A stretch of DNA of 64,000 nucleotides, taken from the NCBI RefSeq assembly GCF_040581485.1, contig NC_090130.1, forward strand, positions 10,292,001 through 10,356,000, given 5' to 3'. Below, piece by piece: positions 32,341 to 44,226 of the stretch; position 1 is the first letter of the stretch, and the number at the start of each line of letters is the position of its first letter. Below the pieces are notes generated by a model, which searched no databases, was not told the DNA's origin, and worked only from the letters and a program-made list of their open reading frames with translations. Made by a program: the position numbers and the translations under genes. This DNA comes from Linepithema humile (taxonomy: Eukaryota > Arthropoda > Insecta > Hymenoptera > Formicidae).

Positions 32341-32782
32341 TCTATATTTCCCCTCCCTTTTTTTATTAATTTTTTTTCTTTTCCCTTTTTTTGTCAAATG
32401 GCAAACACAATATATATATTGTTATTTTTATCAGTTATTATCTATGAATATATAATTAGTTATATGTACATTCTTATGCGTAGTGATATAAGGGGTGTGA
32501 TGTTTAAATTAATACGGATGGTACGGTGTGTGTGGTTATATTTGCTATCTTTTGCGTAACTCCTTATTCTATCAACAAGTCTCTGAGATTATGGTAGACG
32601 TTGCTAATCTCGTTTTTTATTTTCAATTTAATGAGCGCACCTTCATCGTGGATTGGTTTAATTATCTGCATAATTCCAGTTTGCTGCTCTGCAATGCTCC
32701 TATTGACATTTATGGCCCTGCGGGATCATGTGGGTCCTGAGGTGGCAGGAGCTGTGTAAACCAGGCCACATGGCACGGCTTT
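32341..32782. other. 3' flank of the Tudor/glycoprotein cassette
   Basis: No supported gene. On the minus strand it is a moderately GC-rich 3' region after the Tudor ORF, then a purine-rich tract (about 32345-32395) that could be a polypurine tract. No LTR recognised. Confidence 0.4.
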
Positions 32783-33130
32783 TCAGTGATGTTCTCTAAA
32801 CCTTTCCTCGAGATGGTAGAAATCAGCAATCGCATGGCGGAAATACACGTCCCAATCTCGGAGGGCTGTCTGCGCTGTCCCGTTCCCGTTCATTTTCACA
32901 ACGATTCCGCGTTGCCATCCTCTTTTCGTTTCGAGGGCAACAACGTCACCTAATTTTGTATTTGAATGGACAAATCGGCGTCTGTTCATCCGCTGGTTGA
33001 GGTCTTCCATCATTTTTTGGAAGGGTTCTTCACTATTTTCCAGGTGGATCCAAATTAGTGTGGGCGAGAACACTCTTACTATTTTAATAGCAAACGGTGT
33101 ACTGCTCAATTTTTGAGTTTCGATCTCCAT
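32783..33130 (-). CDS. Small single-Tudor-domain protein next to a viral glycoprotein gene
   Basis: 115 codons, uninterrupted, starting MEIETQKLSSTPFAIK. The fold markers of an extended Tudor domain are visible in order: an entry strand VRVFSPTLIWIHLEN, a helix EEPFQKMMEDLNQRM (about residues 30-48), KLGDVVALETKRGWQRGIVV (about 60-80, with the conserved Gly-Asp and Trp-Arg), then LRDWDVYF and a closing FYHLEERFRE. Tudor domains bind methylated arginine or lysine, and in insects many act in piRNA granules. Here the domain is the whole protein. It lies on the same strand, about 270 bases downstream of the glycoprotein frame, separated by a purine-rich tract. Host capture by a mobile element is inference. 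Confidence 0.6.
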   Translation of the reverse strand: MEIETQKLSSTPFAIKIVRVFSPTLIWIHLENSEEPFQKMMEDLNQRMNRRRFVHSNTKLGDVVALETKRGWQRGIVVKMNGNGTAQTALRDWDVYFRHAIADFYHLEERFREHH

Positions 33131-33299
33131 ATTTCTATAAACAAAAAGGTGTTGTCGGGGTTAGGACCTAATTTCAAATCGCAACTGCGAGACCTCATGA
33201 TATGAAGCAAAACAGGATAAAAATTAAGTAAAACAGTAGAATGCGTAAATAAGAAAAATAAAAAATAAAGTTGGCGCTTATGTGAAGTTGATAGGAAAG

Positions 33300-33395
33300 T
33301 TGTTGTTTATGTATTTTTTTTTTTTTTTATCTTTATTTTTTTCTTTCCTTTTTTCTTTTCCCTTTTTTTTCTTTTTTCAAGGGAAGGAGAAATCA
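33300..33395 (-). other. Polypurine tract (minus strand) between glycoprotein and Tudor ORFs
   Basis: About 80 bases that are almost only T and C on the plus strand. A purine run of this kind primes plus-strand synthesis next to a 3' LTR in retroelements, but no LTR follows it here, so a role is only a suggestion. Confidence 0.35.
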
Positions 33396-33400
33396 AGCGG

Positions 33401-35364
33401 TCAGTCCTTCAGTGCGAATGTATAAGTGGATGCGTCCTTTGCAGGTAGTGGGGGGTAGGTTCCCCTCTGTGAAGATTCTTCTTTCAGGTTTCTTTCTGCG
33501 GACAATTGCGTAGCAATTTCTTGTTTTCTTTGCTTGGTTTTTTCAGTTTTAAGTGTAATAAGAGCTGAGTTAACGAGTCCCAGATGACTCCAAGTAGGTA
33601 TATGGATCATCCGTATACTGTGTGTAGAGCATAGCCGTGCACAATGGTATCCAATATTAGTTTTATTGCTCTTACTGCCAAGTAAATTCCTAAAAATCCG
33701 GCGCTTATATTGCCGAAAATTAGGAATTGATCCCAAAATTTCTGCCATGCTGAGATAACTATTTTTTCAACTGATGCCTCATCTAGAAAATTTGCAAAAG
33801 ATCCTCCGCCGTGCATAATCGTAGGGTGGCCCATCATTCCTCTGGCCAAAGTGTTTAACATTGCTGGTCTCTCTGCAGGAAACATAATATGGTCCCTGAG
33901 ATCGCTTAAATCTCTTTCAGTATATATGCCGCTGGTAGCGAGTGATCCGGGGCTAATGTATTTCCAGCTAGGTTTTGTCATCAGTTTCATGATCATTGGT
34001 GATACTGTATGTATTGGTTTAGGAGTGAGTCTATACCTTGCATCTCCCAGAAGATACATGGGTGCGAATAAATTGCACGTAATCTGCGTTCCTTGTCGCA
34101 ACAGTATATGGATTTGCGGTGTTAAAAATTGTGTTCTGTTTTCTCGCGTCACAGTTTCGCGTCACGGCAATTGATCGTAGCATTCTTCAATGTGTGCTAC
34201 TCTTACTTTGACAGACACACATTTTACCATATGTATTACTTCGCCAGCCTGTAAGGCCATGTATCCTGGTCCCTTCATAAAATGATAAGCAAAGACATCT
34301 GGCGACTGCGTAGCTATGGCTAATAAATTGTGTAATATTTTCTGTTCGAGCTGGCATTGTTGCAGTAAAATATTTCTGTACAGTTCACTAAATTGAGTCC
34401 GCGCATGTTTCTCTACATATACGAATTTAGAATTCATATAAGTGAAAATGTCTAAATTAGCTATGCGTGATTCCTTTTTAAAAATTACGCCTGGCAAAGT
34501 TTCGAAAATTACTAATTTTGTATGCTCCGTGTGGAAAAGAGTGTATCCACAAGTCGAATAGGAGTCTCTGTTTGCCAATGCAAAAACTGTGTTTTTTGTA
34601 GTCATGGAATAAACAATTTGCTGTTGTTTGTTGACGACATCTATTATTCTGTGTGCATATCCTTTATATAATACTCCATAAGTGCCAAACCTGCATGTGT
34701 CTGTGGCCATGGATGCCCAATAGGTATCTCCATCCTCGATGGCGGTGCAATGTGTTGCATTCAGCGCACATGTCACTCCAGACCTCAGTTGGACTCGGTT
34801 CGTGTTTATCTTCACGTCAGCTATACAATTCTGTAGTGTAATTTTTACGGTTGTAAGTACCACGGCCTTTTCCCACGTGCCAAATGGATCGCTATATGTT
34901 GTTCCGGAACAGGTGCCATCATTGTTCACGTGTCCGGCCAGTGTTACCGGTCGTGTTGCAGTTTGATTAAATTTCAATCCTGTTATTCGAGTGTTCCCGA
35001 TTTCGCAAATGCCATACATATGCATTCGTTGACAAGCGTCTCTCGATACTTCTTCTATATACGCGTGCTTCCCGTTGTACAAGTCCATGGAGTGAGAAAA
35101 CATTCCGCATCTCCTGATTAATCTGTCTATTTCTATTTTGCATTGTATAACTCTCACGGAGGTGAATTCCTTAATTTGCAGCAATTGTATATAAATTTTT
35201 TGAGCTGCTACTTCTGGCTGTGGTATATCACATTCCTCTATCCCCAGTAATGACAGAGTAGTAATATTTGTCGATGCAGATCCGCAGTCATACCCTGTTA
35301 TGCCTTCAGCGCGGTATAACCAAAAATTTAGCACGGCGATTATTAAAAATCTTCGGGGATCCAT
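33401..35364 (-). pseudogene. Endogenous chuvirus-like glycoprotein gene, interrupted
   Basis: The first segment (35364-34162, 400 codons) has a hydrophobic signal peptide (about residues 5-18), then a YDCGSAS/SLLGIEECD start of the mature ectodomain and many Cys and N-glycosylation sequons. The second segment (to 33607) is in the same frame after a TGA at 34164-34162, and holds the membrane-proximal part and a transmembrane helix near 33660-33720. A third frame (33748-33401) could supply a cytoplasmic tail if a frameshift lies near 33610; otherwise the protein ends at 33607. The layout resembles class III-type glycoproteins of chuviruses, which also occur as env in arthropod BEL/Pao elements, from memory. 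Higher GC than the neighbours suggests recent arrival. No polymerase or nucleoprotein frame is nearby. Confidence 0.7.
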
Positions 35365-35559
35365 CTGAAATTTAGCACAATTTAAGGTATATTAATATAG
35401 CGCGCCTTTAATTGTCAAAACTTATTATTATTATTATTACTTATTTCCTTATTCGCTAACTTATTTATTTATTGTATTCGTTATTTCTTTATTTTATTTT
35501 TGTATCTATCCATTTGTTACAATTATTATTATTGTTATTATATATATGGGGCATTCTTT
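35365..35559. other. Low-complexity upstream flank of the glycoprotein gene
   Basis: TTATTATTA and TTATTTATT runs. No promoter or LTR recognised. Confidence 0.4.
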
Positions 35560-35825
35560 CTCAACTTTACACCCATGCTGCCCATTTTCTATTTGATCTA
35601 AAAATTTTTGAAAAAATCTTAAAATTTACAGAAAAATGTAAGCTTTCCAATGGCGCGTGGCAAAATTATCAAATTCAATTGGATCATACTTAAAATTTCA
35701 GAAAACCGAAAAAAAAATAATAAAAACGGTAATTATTCAAGCAATTATTCATTCGACGTTTTTCTCTTCCAATTAACACTTTCGAGTACTCTGTTTATCT
35801 GTGCACTGTCACATGAGTCTAAACT

Positions 35826-36300
35826 AAAATGACGGATCCAATATGGCCGCTAAAAATTTAAAAAATTTAAGAAATTAACTGATTTTTATAAAACTTGGTA
35901 TAAAGGGGTTTTTCGGGTTACTGTATACGAGTTTAAAGTTATCTTTCGAAAATACAAAATGGCGGATTCAATATGGCCACCAAAACATTTTGAAAATTTT
36001 TAGAAATTAACGAATTTTTATAATACTTGGTATCAGGGACTTTTTCGGGTTGCTAATAACGAATCTGAAGTCGCATTTCAAAAATTCAAAATGGCGGATC
36101 TAATATGGCAACTAAAAATTTGAAAAATTTTTAAAAGTAAGGGAGTTTTATAAAATTTGAACAGAGAGTTTTACGGTCAGCTAAATACAAATCTTAAGTC
36201 GGATTTCGAAAACTGAAAATGTCGGATCTAATATAAAGACCAAAAATATTGAAAATTTAGGAAATTAACAGATTTTTATAAAACTTGATACTAGAGATAC
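35826..36300 (+). repeat. Four-copy tandem repeat of about 130 bases
   Basis: AAAATGGCGGATCCAATATGG-type starts at about 35826, 35957, 36089 and 36216, each followed by a degenerate TTTTTATAAAACTTGGTA block. Copies have drifted. It lies inside the transposon near its left end. Confidence 0.8.
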
Positions 36301-36333
36301 CTCTGATTCTGATGTCGCATGAGCTCTTACCCC

Positions 36334-38261
36334 CTACTTTTTGAAATCTTGATATGAAAAAGTCGAACTATTACCAGCATTGGAATATCTCTTAATCACC
36401 ATTTCTTTGTTGATTGGGACGAAACAGTGATTTCTCAGAATCTCTGGAACTGGTGGAGCTACATCAAATCGTTTTTTCAAAAATCTTTTTTGTCTTTTGG
36501 TGCTCTTTGTCATTATATGACAGTATACTAATACTTTTAGAATTTTTTTGAGCTCAGTCAACAAGTTTCTCGAATGAAAGAATGACATCATTCGGTTTAC
36601 TAAGGAGGCTAACTCGCATAGCTTCCCTTTTGAACACAGCACCTACACCGTCTGAAGCACCTTTACCATGTGCAGTGGCATGATAGTTCTATTCCGCTGC
36701 AACACTAAAATCCTCTTCGTGATGCATTAGATTCATCATCTGATATTTATTTTTAAAATGCTGTTTTGCCCCATCGCTAAAGTAGATTACTCTTCTTAGC
36801 TCAGGAATTATTATTTTCAATTCAGGAATCAGCATCTTTTGTACAGTATATACAGCAGCTGTGTCATGAAGTGTACTATCCGACAAAAAAATAAAACTTT
36901 TGTGTTCAAGTTCTAACTCTTTTTTATAGTAACACACGACAGGAAAGACAGTACATTGTGAATTATTAAAATGGAACGCCTGCGATGCATCTTGCACAAC
37001 ATACTTGTAATTCTCAGAAAAATCTAATACTGCAAGAACTTCACCTTTTTTTAAATTCTCTTTTCTTTCCTGATAGAATCGAGATTGTTCTTTTGCAATG
37101 AAAGAATGAGGTTTTAGAATGATAAATTTGTCACAAAATTCATCGACAAATTCCGACGACGGAAGAATTTGCGTCTGAAGAGTTGATCTGTCAGTTGTTG
37201 TCCAGACACTGAACTGTATGTGGTGAATACCTTTCTCATCTATGAGTTCTTTTAAATGTTTTTTTAGTTCAATAATACCAGGACATTTACTGCATTCACC
37301 AATATAACAATTTTCATCAGGATTTTTGCACACGATTTGGCGTAAGCAGTCTTTATAATCATGTAAAATCACATTGGAATCTTTAGTAAGATTATTTAAA
37401 TTGACAAAGTCAATCATCAATTTGCAATTTTGATATATTGTACAGACACAGACCGAATGCGTACCATTCGCACCAGCAAGTATACAATGTTTTGGTCGGA
37501 GTTGGGCAAATTTACTAAAACTAACATGACAGTCAGGATGGCATTTACTATAAATATCATAAAGACCTCTTAAGTCTGAAAGGAGAAGACGTTTCTGAAT
37601 CAAATCTCTGCCCTCGTCATTTTTTACTGAAACCATATCTTTCATACCTGGCATGATTCTGCTATTTTCGTCACTATTGTAAAAATCTTTAATTCGTGTA
37701 ACAGTACTTTCCGGCAATGGTTTACCATTCTTAGCAGTTGTTTCTGCTAAAACGCCCTTAGATGCTTTCAATTCTCTAGCTTTTTTTGCAAAATACCTAG
37801 AACAGTTGAATTCCCGAGAAATTTGACTTAGACTCCATGCATCTAGTACTACAATCAAAATCGTCAATCTCAAAGGATCATTAATTTTCAAGAGTGGAAA
37901 ATTTTTCTTTTAATCCACTCAACATATCTTCCAACTCAATCTCTCTTTGTAATTTTATGTTGCATTCAATTCCACTAAAAGATAATGAAGATGCACCGGA
38001 AGATACAGAAATATTCTGTTCAGTATCATGAGTACAATTATCAAACGTTTTATCAAGACTCGATGAGACGTGGGTATCTTCATTCATGCGAGGATATTTC
38101 ATTTTCCTACATGCTGCACAAATTTTAGCATTATCTGGAAATTTTGGGAATAATCGTTTGATAACACTCGAAATGCGTCGAAGATCTTTCCCTCTGTGAT
38201 CTTCCACATTGTAGGGATTGCAACATCTATCACCGTGTATACTGGACATATTCAAAATCAA
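36334..38261 (-). pseudogene. Transposase-like gene of an unassigned DNA transposon family
   Basis: On the minus strand, 38261-37881 encodes an N-terminal Cys/His region (RCCNPYNVEDHRGKDLRR and ICAACRKM). After a frameshift near 37885, 37891-36689 encodes 400 residues including a CxxCxGI zinc-binding part and an acidic core (AVLDFSENYKY, FLSDSTLHD, VIYFSDGAKQHFKNKY). Sequence after the TAG at 36689 still reads as the same protein (HATAHGKGASDGVGAVFKRE), so that stop is a nonsense mutation. A second stop and a frameshift follow. This protein type occurs in many copies in insects and cnidarians, and I cannot name its superfamily. The Asp-rich motifs suggest a DDE/D nuclease, by inference. Confidence 0.7.
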
Positions 38262-38773
38262 ATTCTAAGATTCACGATCAAAAATAGTACAGATAATAGA
38301 ATTTTCTGTAGTATTGTTCTGAGAGCAGTCCTAAAAGAACGGTTAAAAGTAGCTCTGAAAAGAACTGTTCGAAGAAAACCTCAGAGAAACGCTCAAAGCA
38401 CAAAAAAGCTTAGAACCATGGGAGTCGGATATACAAATCCAAATATTAAAGCGTTTAGAAATTTACGGAATCACAATGAAACGTTTTTTAACGTTAAAAT
38501 GTTGTAATGAATGGCGATAATATCGCGGTAGAGAAACTCTCTCGAATGTGTACAAAATGGATTTCACGATCTGATTTTATGAAACTTTTTTAACTAGACT
38601 CAGAAAAAAAATAATGATCCAATTGAATTTGATAATTTTGCCACGCGCCCATGGAGGACTTGAATTTTGTTATAAATTTTAAATCAACAATTTTTAATAT
38701 TTTTTTTATCTTCGCAAAGCTTTATATTTTTTTTATTCTAGGAAGAAGGATATCGAATATGTATTGAACAAAC

Positions 38774-40743
38774 TGTTACGTCCAAACTCGGTGAAGTCAG
38801 GGGAAAATGCCGCGTATCACTGGTCAGATTTGAAGAGCCTGACCCAGTAACCCGAACGGTTCGTTTACGGGAACCGGAAAAACGACTGAAGGTCCCTCTT
38901 ACTCCGTGTTCCAGCTTTGCCGTTCGGATGATTCCCTTTTTGGCCTGAGATAGTAATCTTAATTACCAGGGATGGAACCAGTGCAAACCAGGAAGGAAAC
39001 GGTGAAAGGGGTGGCTATTGAAACAAATTTAAAGCGAGGTGTTTTTTAAATTAACGATAATCATTTTTAATAGAACCTAAAAATTAATACATAAAAGAAA
39101 TCATTACAAACAAAAACATAAATTTTAGATCTTAAATTATAATAAGAATACAGGTTTTTATTTAAAACGGTTAAACAATTCTAATGAAAGATATTTTGGT
39201 TGTGACATTATTGTTATTATTATTATTATTTTCTTTTATTGGTGATTAAGAATGTGTGGGTATATATGTGTGTGTGTGAGTGTTATTCTTCGCGAGGACA
39301 GAAAAAATTTACGTGGTTGTGATATTCGGGAGGAAGCGGAGAGAGAGAGAGAAAGATGGCGGAGGAGAGGAGTACCTTATGGGAAAATTATGGCGAGTGA
39401 GCCTCTCAAGAAAATCGGGGAGGGGGGGGGGGGGGGTTCATCGGGAAGTTGATTAATTATTTGATCAATGTAATCGGGGAAGGATGAATCTGGGATCCTT
39501 GGTTCAGGAAAAGGGTCAGGTGAGGGGGAAGCAGGGGACCGTATGTCGTGAAGTCTATGGGTGGATGGTGCAATTACAGTGTGGCTTATTCTAAATCTTA
39601 AATAAGGCGACGCGAACGACGTTAATCCTATTGTGTTTAAAATATTTTTTAAAATTAGAGATCGATTCGGGCGTCTAGGGGGCGGGCGGGTCGAGGGAAT
39701 GAGATAACATTAGAATTTACTAAAAGAAGAGAAGGAAAACTGAGTGGTTGGTTTACGAACGCGGAAGGTGATATTGTTGAACAAGCAAGAAAAAGGCAAA
39801 AACTTACTGATTTATGTTCTTGGCAGAAGGAGAACAAATAGAAGAGGGGACCTCGTTCCCTGTTGTTGATAATGAATTGTTCGTAACTGGACACTCAATG
39901 TCTATAAAATTGCTGTTACCCACTCACGGAAAATTCAGATAATTCGCAATGTATAGCACTAAGCACCTGAGCACTTTAACGATTGGTTTTGACAACTGAC
40001 TGAACTGAAGTGAACTGGCTGATCAAGACAACTAAGATTTTTCGAAATGCTAGACTGAATTAACTGCAGAAGACGTCTGTGCGAAAAAAGTGTACTACTG
40101 ATGAGTCGTAGGGCTAACGCAAGTTTTTATAAGTGTTGCCCCTCTCTACGGAAAAGTCGATTGGTCCTTTTGGTCCAAGTGGGTCGTAAAAATGCTAGCA
40201 TTTAGAAAAATTTATACCTTGAATGGTGGTTCAAGAGCCTGGTGGGGTGATTTTTGTCTTTATGCAGTATAATTTTGTTGACAAATTTATGACTACCCGC
40301 CCGTTTCAAGATGTTTAGACAATATAGAAAGCGCACCCCGAGTAAACCGATCTGGCAACCTCTTGACTGGTGTCATCTGTTTTTGACTGAAAGCGTTCAT
40401 ACTTGCGTGAGAGAAAAAAAAGGAATATCTTTGTTTGGTTTTGAAACTCAGAGCAACAGAAAATTTGAAGCTGTGGTGATTAAGCCTTTAGTTTATGATG
40501 TCAGTTCTGTCAATGCTTTAAAAAGGTTCAAATACCGTGCCTGTAAGTTAAATGGCAGTTTATGATTTTTTGTCAGAGCCAGTGTGAAAGGGGCTAGTTC
40601 TGAGAACTTGTTTAGCGGTATCGGTATCATTTAAACAATTCAAAATTTATTGCTTTCCGAGTTTGCCAGATACGGTTTCGTTTTTAACGAAATATAAACT
40701 AGCGAGAAAGAAAAGAATCGTGGAGTTTTATCAGGACGTAACA
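38774..40743 (-). mobile_element. Solo LTR-like element in unit A, 5-base target duplication
   Basis: On the minus strand it starts TGTTACGTCCTGAT and shares CTCCACGATTCTT with the relatives at 6985 and 49631; the other end is TGTTACGTCC. CAAAC is duplicated at 38769-38773 and 40744-40748, and units C and D show the empty site (GAACAAACAGATTTT). No gag-pol. G-rich runs at 39417-39437. Confidence 0.8.
40121..40133 (-). promoter_or_regulatory. TATA box of the LTR-like element
   Basis: CTTATAAAAACTT on the minus strand, at a comparable distance from the TGTTACG end as in the copy at 6985. Confidence 0.4.
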
Positions 40744-40854
40744 CAAACGAATTTTATAACTTTTTTCAAATTAGTAGCACAATGGTACAAGATAAAGGTA
40801 TGATAATAAGAATATTAGAAATAAAAAATTTAGTCAGTTTAAAAAAAAATAAGA

Positions 40855-41073
40855 ATGCTAACTGTAAGAACATCTATTTACGATTGCTACACAATCGTTG
40901 CACTTTTTCAAAATTTAATAAATTTAACATTGGAGAGAAATAACATTTCTTTTTTGATCAAAGGAGCTGAGTACGTTATCTCACCTTCCGTATCTTATAT
41001 TTTTGCACAATTATCGTGCAAAATCTACTCGATTTACACAGAAATGGCTCAAGCTATCTTCTATTGGAAATAA
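40855..41073 (+). pseudogene. Decayed LRR exon upstream of gene A
   Basis: NLINLTLERNNISFL, then a shifted equivalent of KELGTL, keeps the spacing of the LRR exons further on. The same remnant recurs in units C (53322-53490) and D (60397-60594) with different lesions, and in inverted form in B. It points to a further LRR exon in the ancestral gene, or to a neighbouring dead copy. Confidence 0.45.
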
Positions 41074-42342
41074 TTTATTATGCTTAAACATGAATCACAA
41101 TTTTGTAAGTTAAACAATGCAATATTAAAAAATTATGATATTTACTAAGTATAATAACATTATTATCTGAGAAAATAAAACATTTCGTCAGCGTGATTCT
41201 TGTAAATCACCGTTTTGTCAGCAGAAAAGTGTACTGAAATATTATAATTCATAAATTATGTGGGATATTTGGTATAAATTAACTTTTATTCTATTTAGAT
41301 TCTATACATGCCAACGTACTTTATTTTTATTAATTATTTTTTAATTTAAGTAAATAACACATTTTGTCAATTATTGAATATTATTTATGTGAAAAAATCA
41401 AATTATTGTAATATGTTTTCGAACCATGCATTGAATGATCAACGTTATGACATACAATTAAGCTATACAAGACTGTTTACGATTTGTGCAACATAGATAG
41501 AGTATTATTATAATATACAAAAATGACTTCCTTGATACATAATTTCTACATTGCCAGCTTGATACTCTTATAAATTTTTCTGTTGAAATATCAAAACAGG
41601 AACGCGTCGCAACGCATAACAAGATAAACTTTTTTATTCGCTATCATAAAATAATTTTTTTAAATTAAATTATAATTTATTTTAATTCACTAATTATATG
41701 TCAATCCTGCAATATAAAAATCGTTCACTTTGATGAATTACAATTTTATATAACGTTCGGCAAAAGCACGTATGATTTTCCCCACATTGACACAAAATAA
41801 TAAACATCAATGACTTTATGTATAGCAGTTTGGACGTATGTTACAGAGCAGTACATTTAGCAGTTATTATATAACACAGATAACCACGTTTTACAATTCA
41901 CATTCTTATCGTTTACAAGACGCTTTTAACATAGGAGAAGAAACGAGGTATTATTCACTTTACATTTAATGCATAATTATCTTTATTGCTTAAAATTATA
42001 AATTTATATGAGTTAAATTAATTTCAACATACATTTTATAACATCTTCTATATCATAGCGACATTTATACTTTGCAGATCTTTTTCATATTGAAAAGACA
42101 TATTAAAGTAACATTTTCTTTATAATTCTTTTGAGATTATGAATAGAAACAGTAGAAATGTATAGAAATTATTTATTTATCAAGAATAATAGAATTTCTT
42201 TAAGTAAAATTTAAAGTACACAACTTTGTTAGATCAAATATTATTTATAATTTATAACTTTCCAGAAGGATTGTTCTAGTATCACATAACACTTGATATT
42301 GTAAAATCCACATAATATTCTACAAATTTTGAATTGCGTTAG
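41074..42342. other. Unit-specific non-coding DNA upstream of gene A
   Basis: AT-rich and conserved in units B, C and D, probably promoter and upstream region. No distinct motif can be defended. Confidence 0.5.
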
Positions 42343-44226
42343 ATGTTTACAATAATGCAAAATAAATGTATCATTCAGCAAGCATCAAGTAAAATAAAAC
42401 TTCATGAAGTTTTGAAGGAGATAGTAAGATCAAAGATTGAAGAAAAATCTTTGTACTGTTCTTTGACAATGCATACATCTTTTCGGAATCTAGTAAATGT
42501 AAATTTAGGAGAATATAAGTATATTCTTTTACCAAAAGAATTCGGTACATTACATCATCTTCAAGAGATTACATTATGCACAAAGTTAGTCGCGAATACT
42601 ACTCAGGCTGCATGGAAATGGTTAGAGCAAACTCCTATAAGAAGTAATTTAAAATCATTGAAAATAATGAATTATCACGTAAGTCGCACTATCTACATAC
42701 TCAGATATTATGATATTAATTACGAATTAACAGAATAAAGTTTTTATTCAAAAAAAAAAAAATTACTTAACGTTTCCACCATTTATCTTATATTATTAAA
42801 TTATTTTGTCATTTATAGCTATCTAAATTACCTTTACAAATCACATGTTTGAAAAATCTTACAACATTAAACATGACAAATAACAGAATCATTTCTTTAC
42901 CAAAGTAGTTTGGTAATTTGCCTCTTTTGGATCTTGATCTATCGTGTAATTTTCTCAGTTCTGAACAATCTGCATGGAAATGGTTAATGCAAGCTCCCAT
43001 TAGAAATAATTTAAAAAAACTTGACATAAGTTTTAATTTAGTAAGTTGTAATATCAGATTACTAAGATATCACTTACAAATGTAAGTTGCGTTATTTAGT
43101 TGCTGACATTTCATTATTTTAACTGTTTTAAAATATTATTTAAAAATAAAGAGTATAGTTCTAATAGGGTCATTTATTGATATACTATCAATGTTCTATT
43201 ATACATAGTTGACTGAATTTCCATCAGAAATTACATATTTGGAAAATCTACGGATCTTAGACATAAACAGTAACGAAATTGACTTCTTACCAAAAAAGTT
43301 AGGTACTTTGCCTCATCTTACACGTCTTAATTTTTCTTCTAATCACCTTGGAAAATCTAATCACAATACGTGGAAATGGTTAGAGCAAGCTACAGTCAGA
43401 TATAAATTGGGTGAATTAGATCTGTCGAGCAATCTGGTAAGACTTGCACAATTTATTTATCAAAATACATAAAAAGAACCAAAATTATTAAAAGAAAATA
43501 AAAAGGTTAGTTTATATTTATGATCTACTAATAAATTATAAAATTATTAATTATTTTTAGTTAACGGAATTACCGCCACAAATTGGAAACCTAAATGCTT
43601 TAACTCTTTTAAGACTTGCTTACAATAAGCTAAAATGTTTACCACATAGCCTCGGAAATCTAAAAAAATTAAAACAACTTGATTTGTTCAACAATGATTT
43701 GTTATATTTACCAGGAAGTGTGGGACATTTGTCGGCGTGTATAATTGTTGAAGGGAATCCATTTAATTTAAATAACGATAATGATGATGATTTGATTACA
43801 AATTTGAAAGTGCCAAGTCTTTTGGATTGTTCAGCTGAATTTATTCTGAAAACTGGGTTTGTTGCCATTATTTTGATGTTTTTAATTATATTTAATTTCA
43901 CTCTTGAATAATATTGTGTAAGTCAAAATTATTTCAATATTTTTAGGAATCTTGACGATTATATAAGTAGATTAAAAAACAGAGAGGGATTATCACCAGA
44001 ATTGGTCAAATATTTGAATGAAGAAAAATATTGCTTCTTTTGTGAAACTCCATGTTTTCGTTATTATGGAAAGCGTTTCATAAATTATTCTGTGTATGAT
44101 GAAGTACTGGATCTTGAACTTACATCTCGTATATATCACTCGTATATATCACCCAATGTTAAGAATGTAAAGATTGAATGTTATGCTTGTTCATCAGAAT
44201 GTGCTAAAAGATTAAGGTTTGATTAG
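42343..44226 (+). pseudogene. LRR gene copy A (LRRC58-like), with a nonsense codon
   Basis: Five exons by splice signals: 42343-42678, 42819-43040, 43209-43436, 43561-43856 and 43947-44226. The first four junctions are phase 0, and the last is phase 2 with donor GG/GTTTGT. Exons 1-4 encode leucine-rich repeats of the xxLPxELGxLxxLxxLxLSxNxL type. Exon 5 encodes ELVKYLNEEKYCFFC followed by a second Cys pair (ECYACSSEC), like the C-terminal Cys-rich region of LRRC58, a cytosolic LRR protein; the comparison is from memory. Exon 2 has an in-frame TAG at 42906-42908 where copy D has GAG. Skipping exon 2 would keep the frame and give the same layout as copy C, so some function is not excluded. Confidence 0.75.

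Larger units (their letters stand above)
35560..38700 (-). mobile_element. DNA transposon with imperfect TIRs carrying a decayed transposase
   Basis: GCGCGTGGCAAAATTATCAA at about 35654 is repeated inverted at about 38630-38649, and the match continues weakly outward. Between them lie the tandem repeat at 35826-36300 and the transposase pseudogene. Its right edge abuts the LRR unit start (about 38700). Borders approximate. Confidence 0.55.

Noticed and set aside
33851..35121. Plus-strand frames of 62-107 codons
   Set aside because: Shadows of the glycoprotein gene on the minus strand.
38196..38507. 103-codon plus-strand frame
   Set aside because: Opposite strand of the transposase pseudogene start and its flank; no protein-like features.
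40311..40565. 84-codon plus-strand frame in the LTR-like element
   Set aside because: Opposite to the element's promoter direction and not shared with the copy at 6985.
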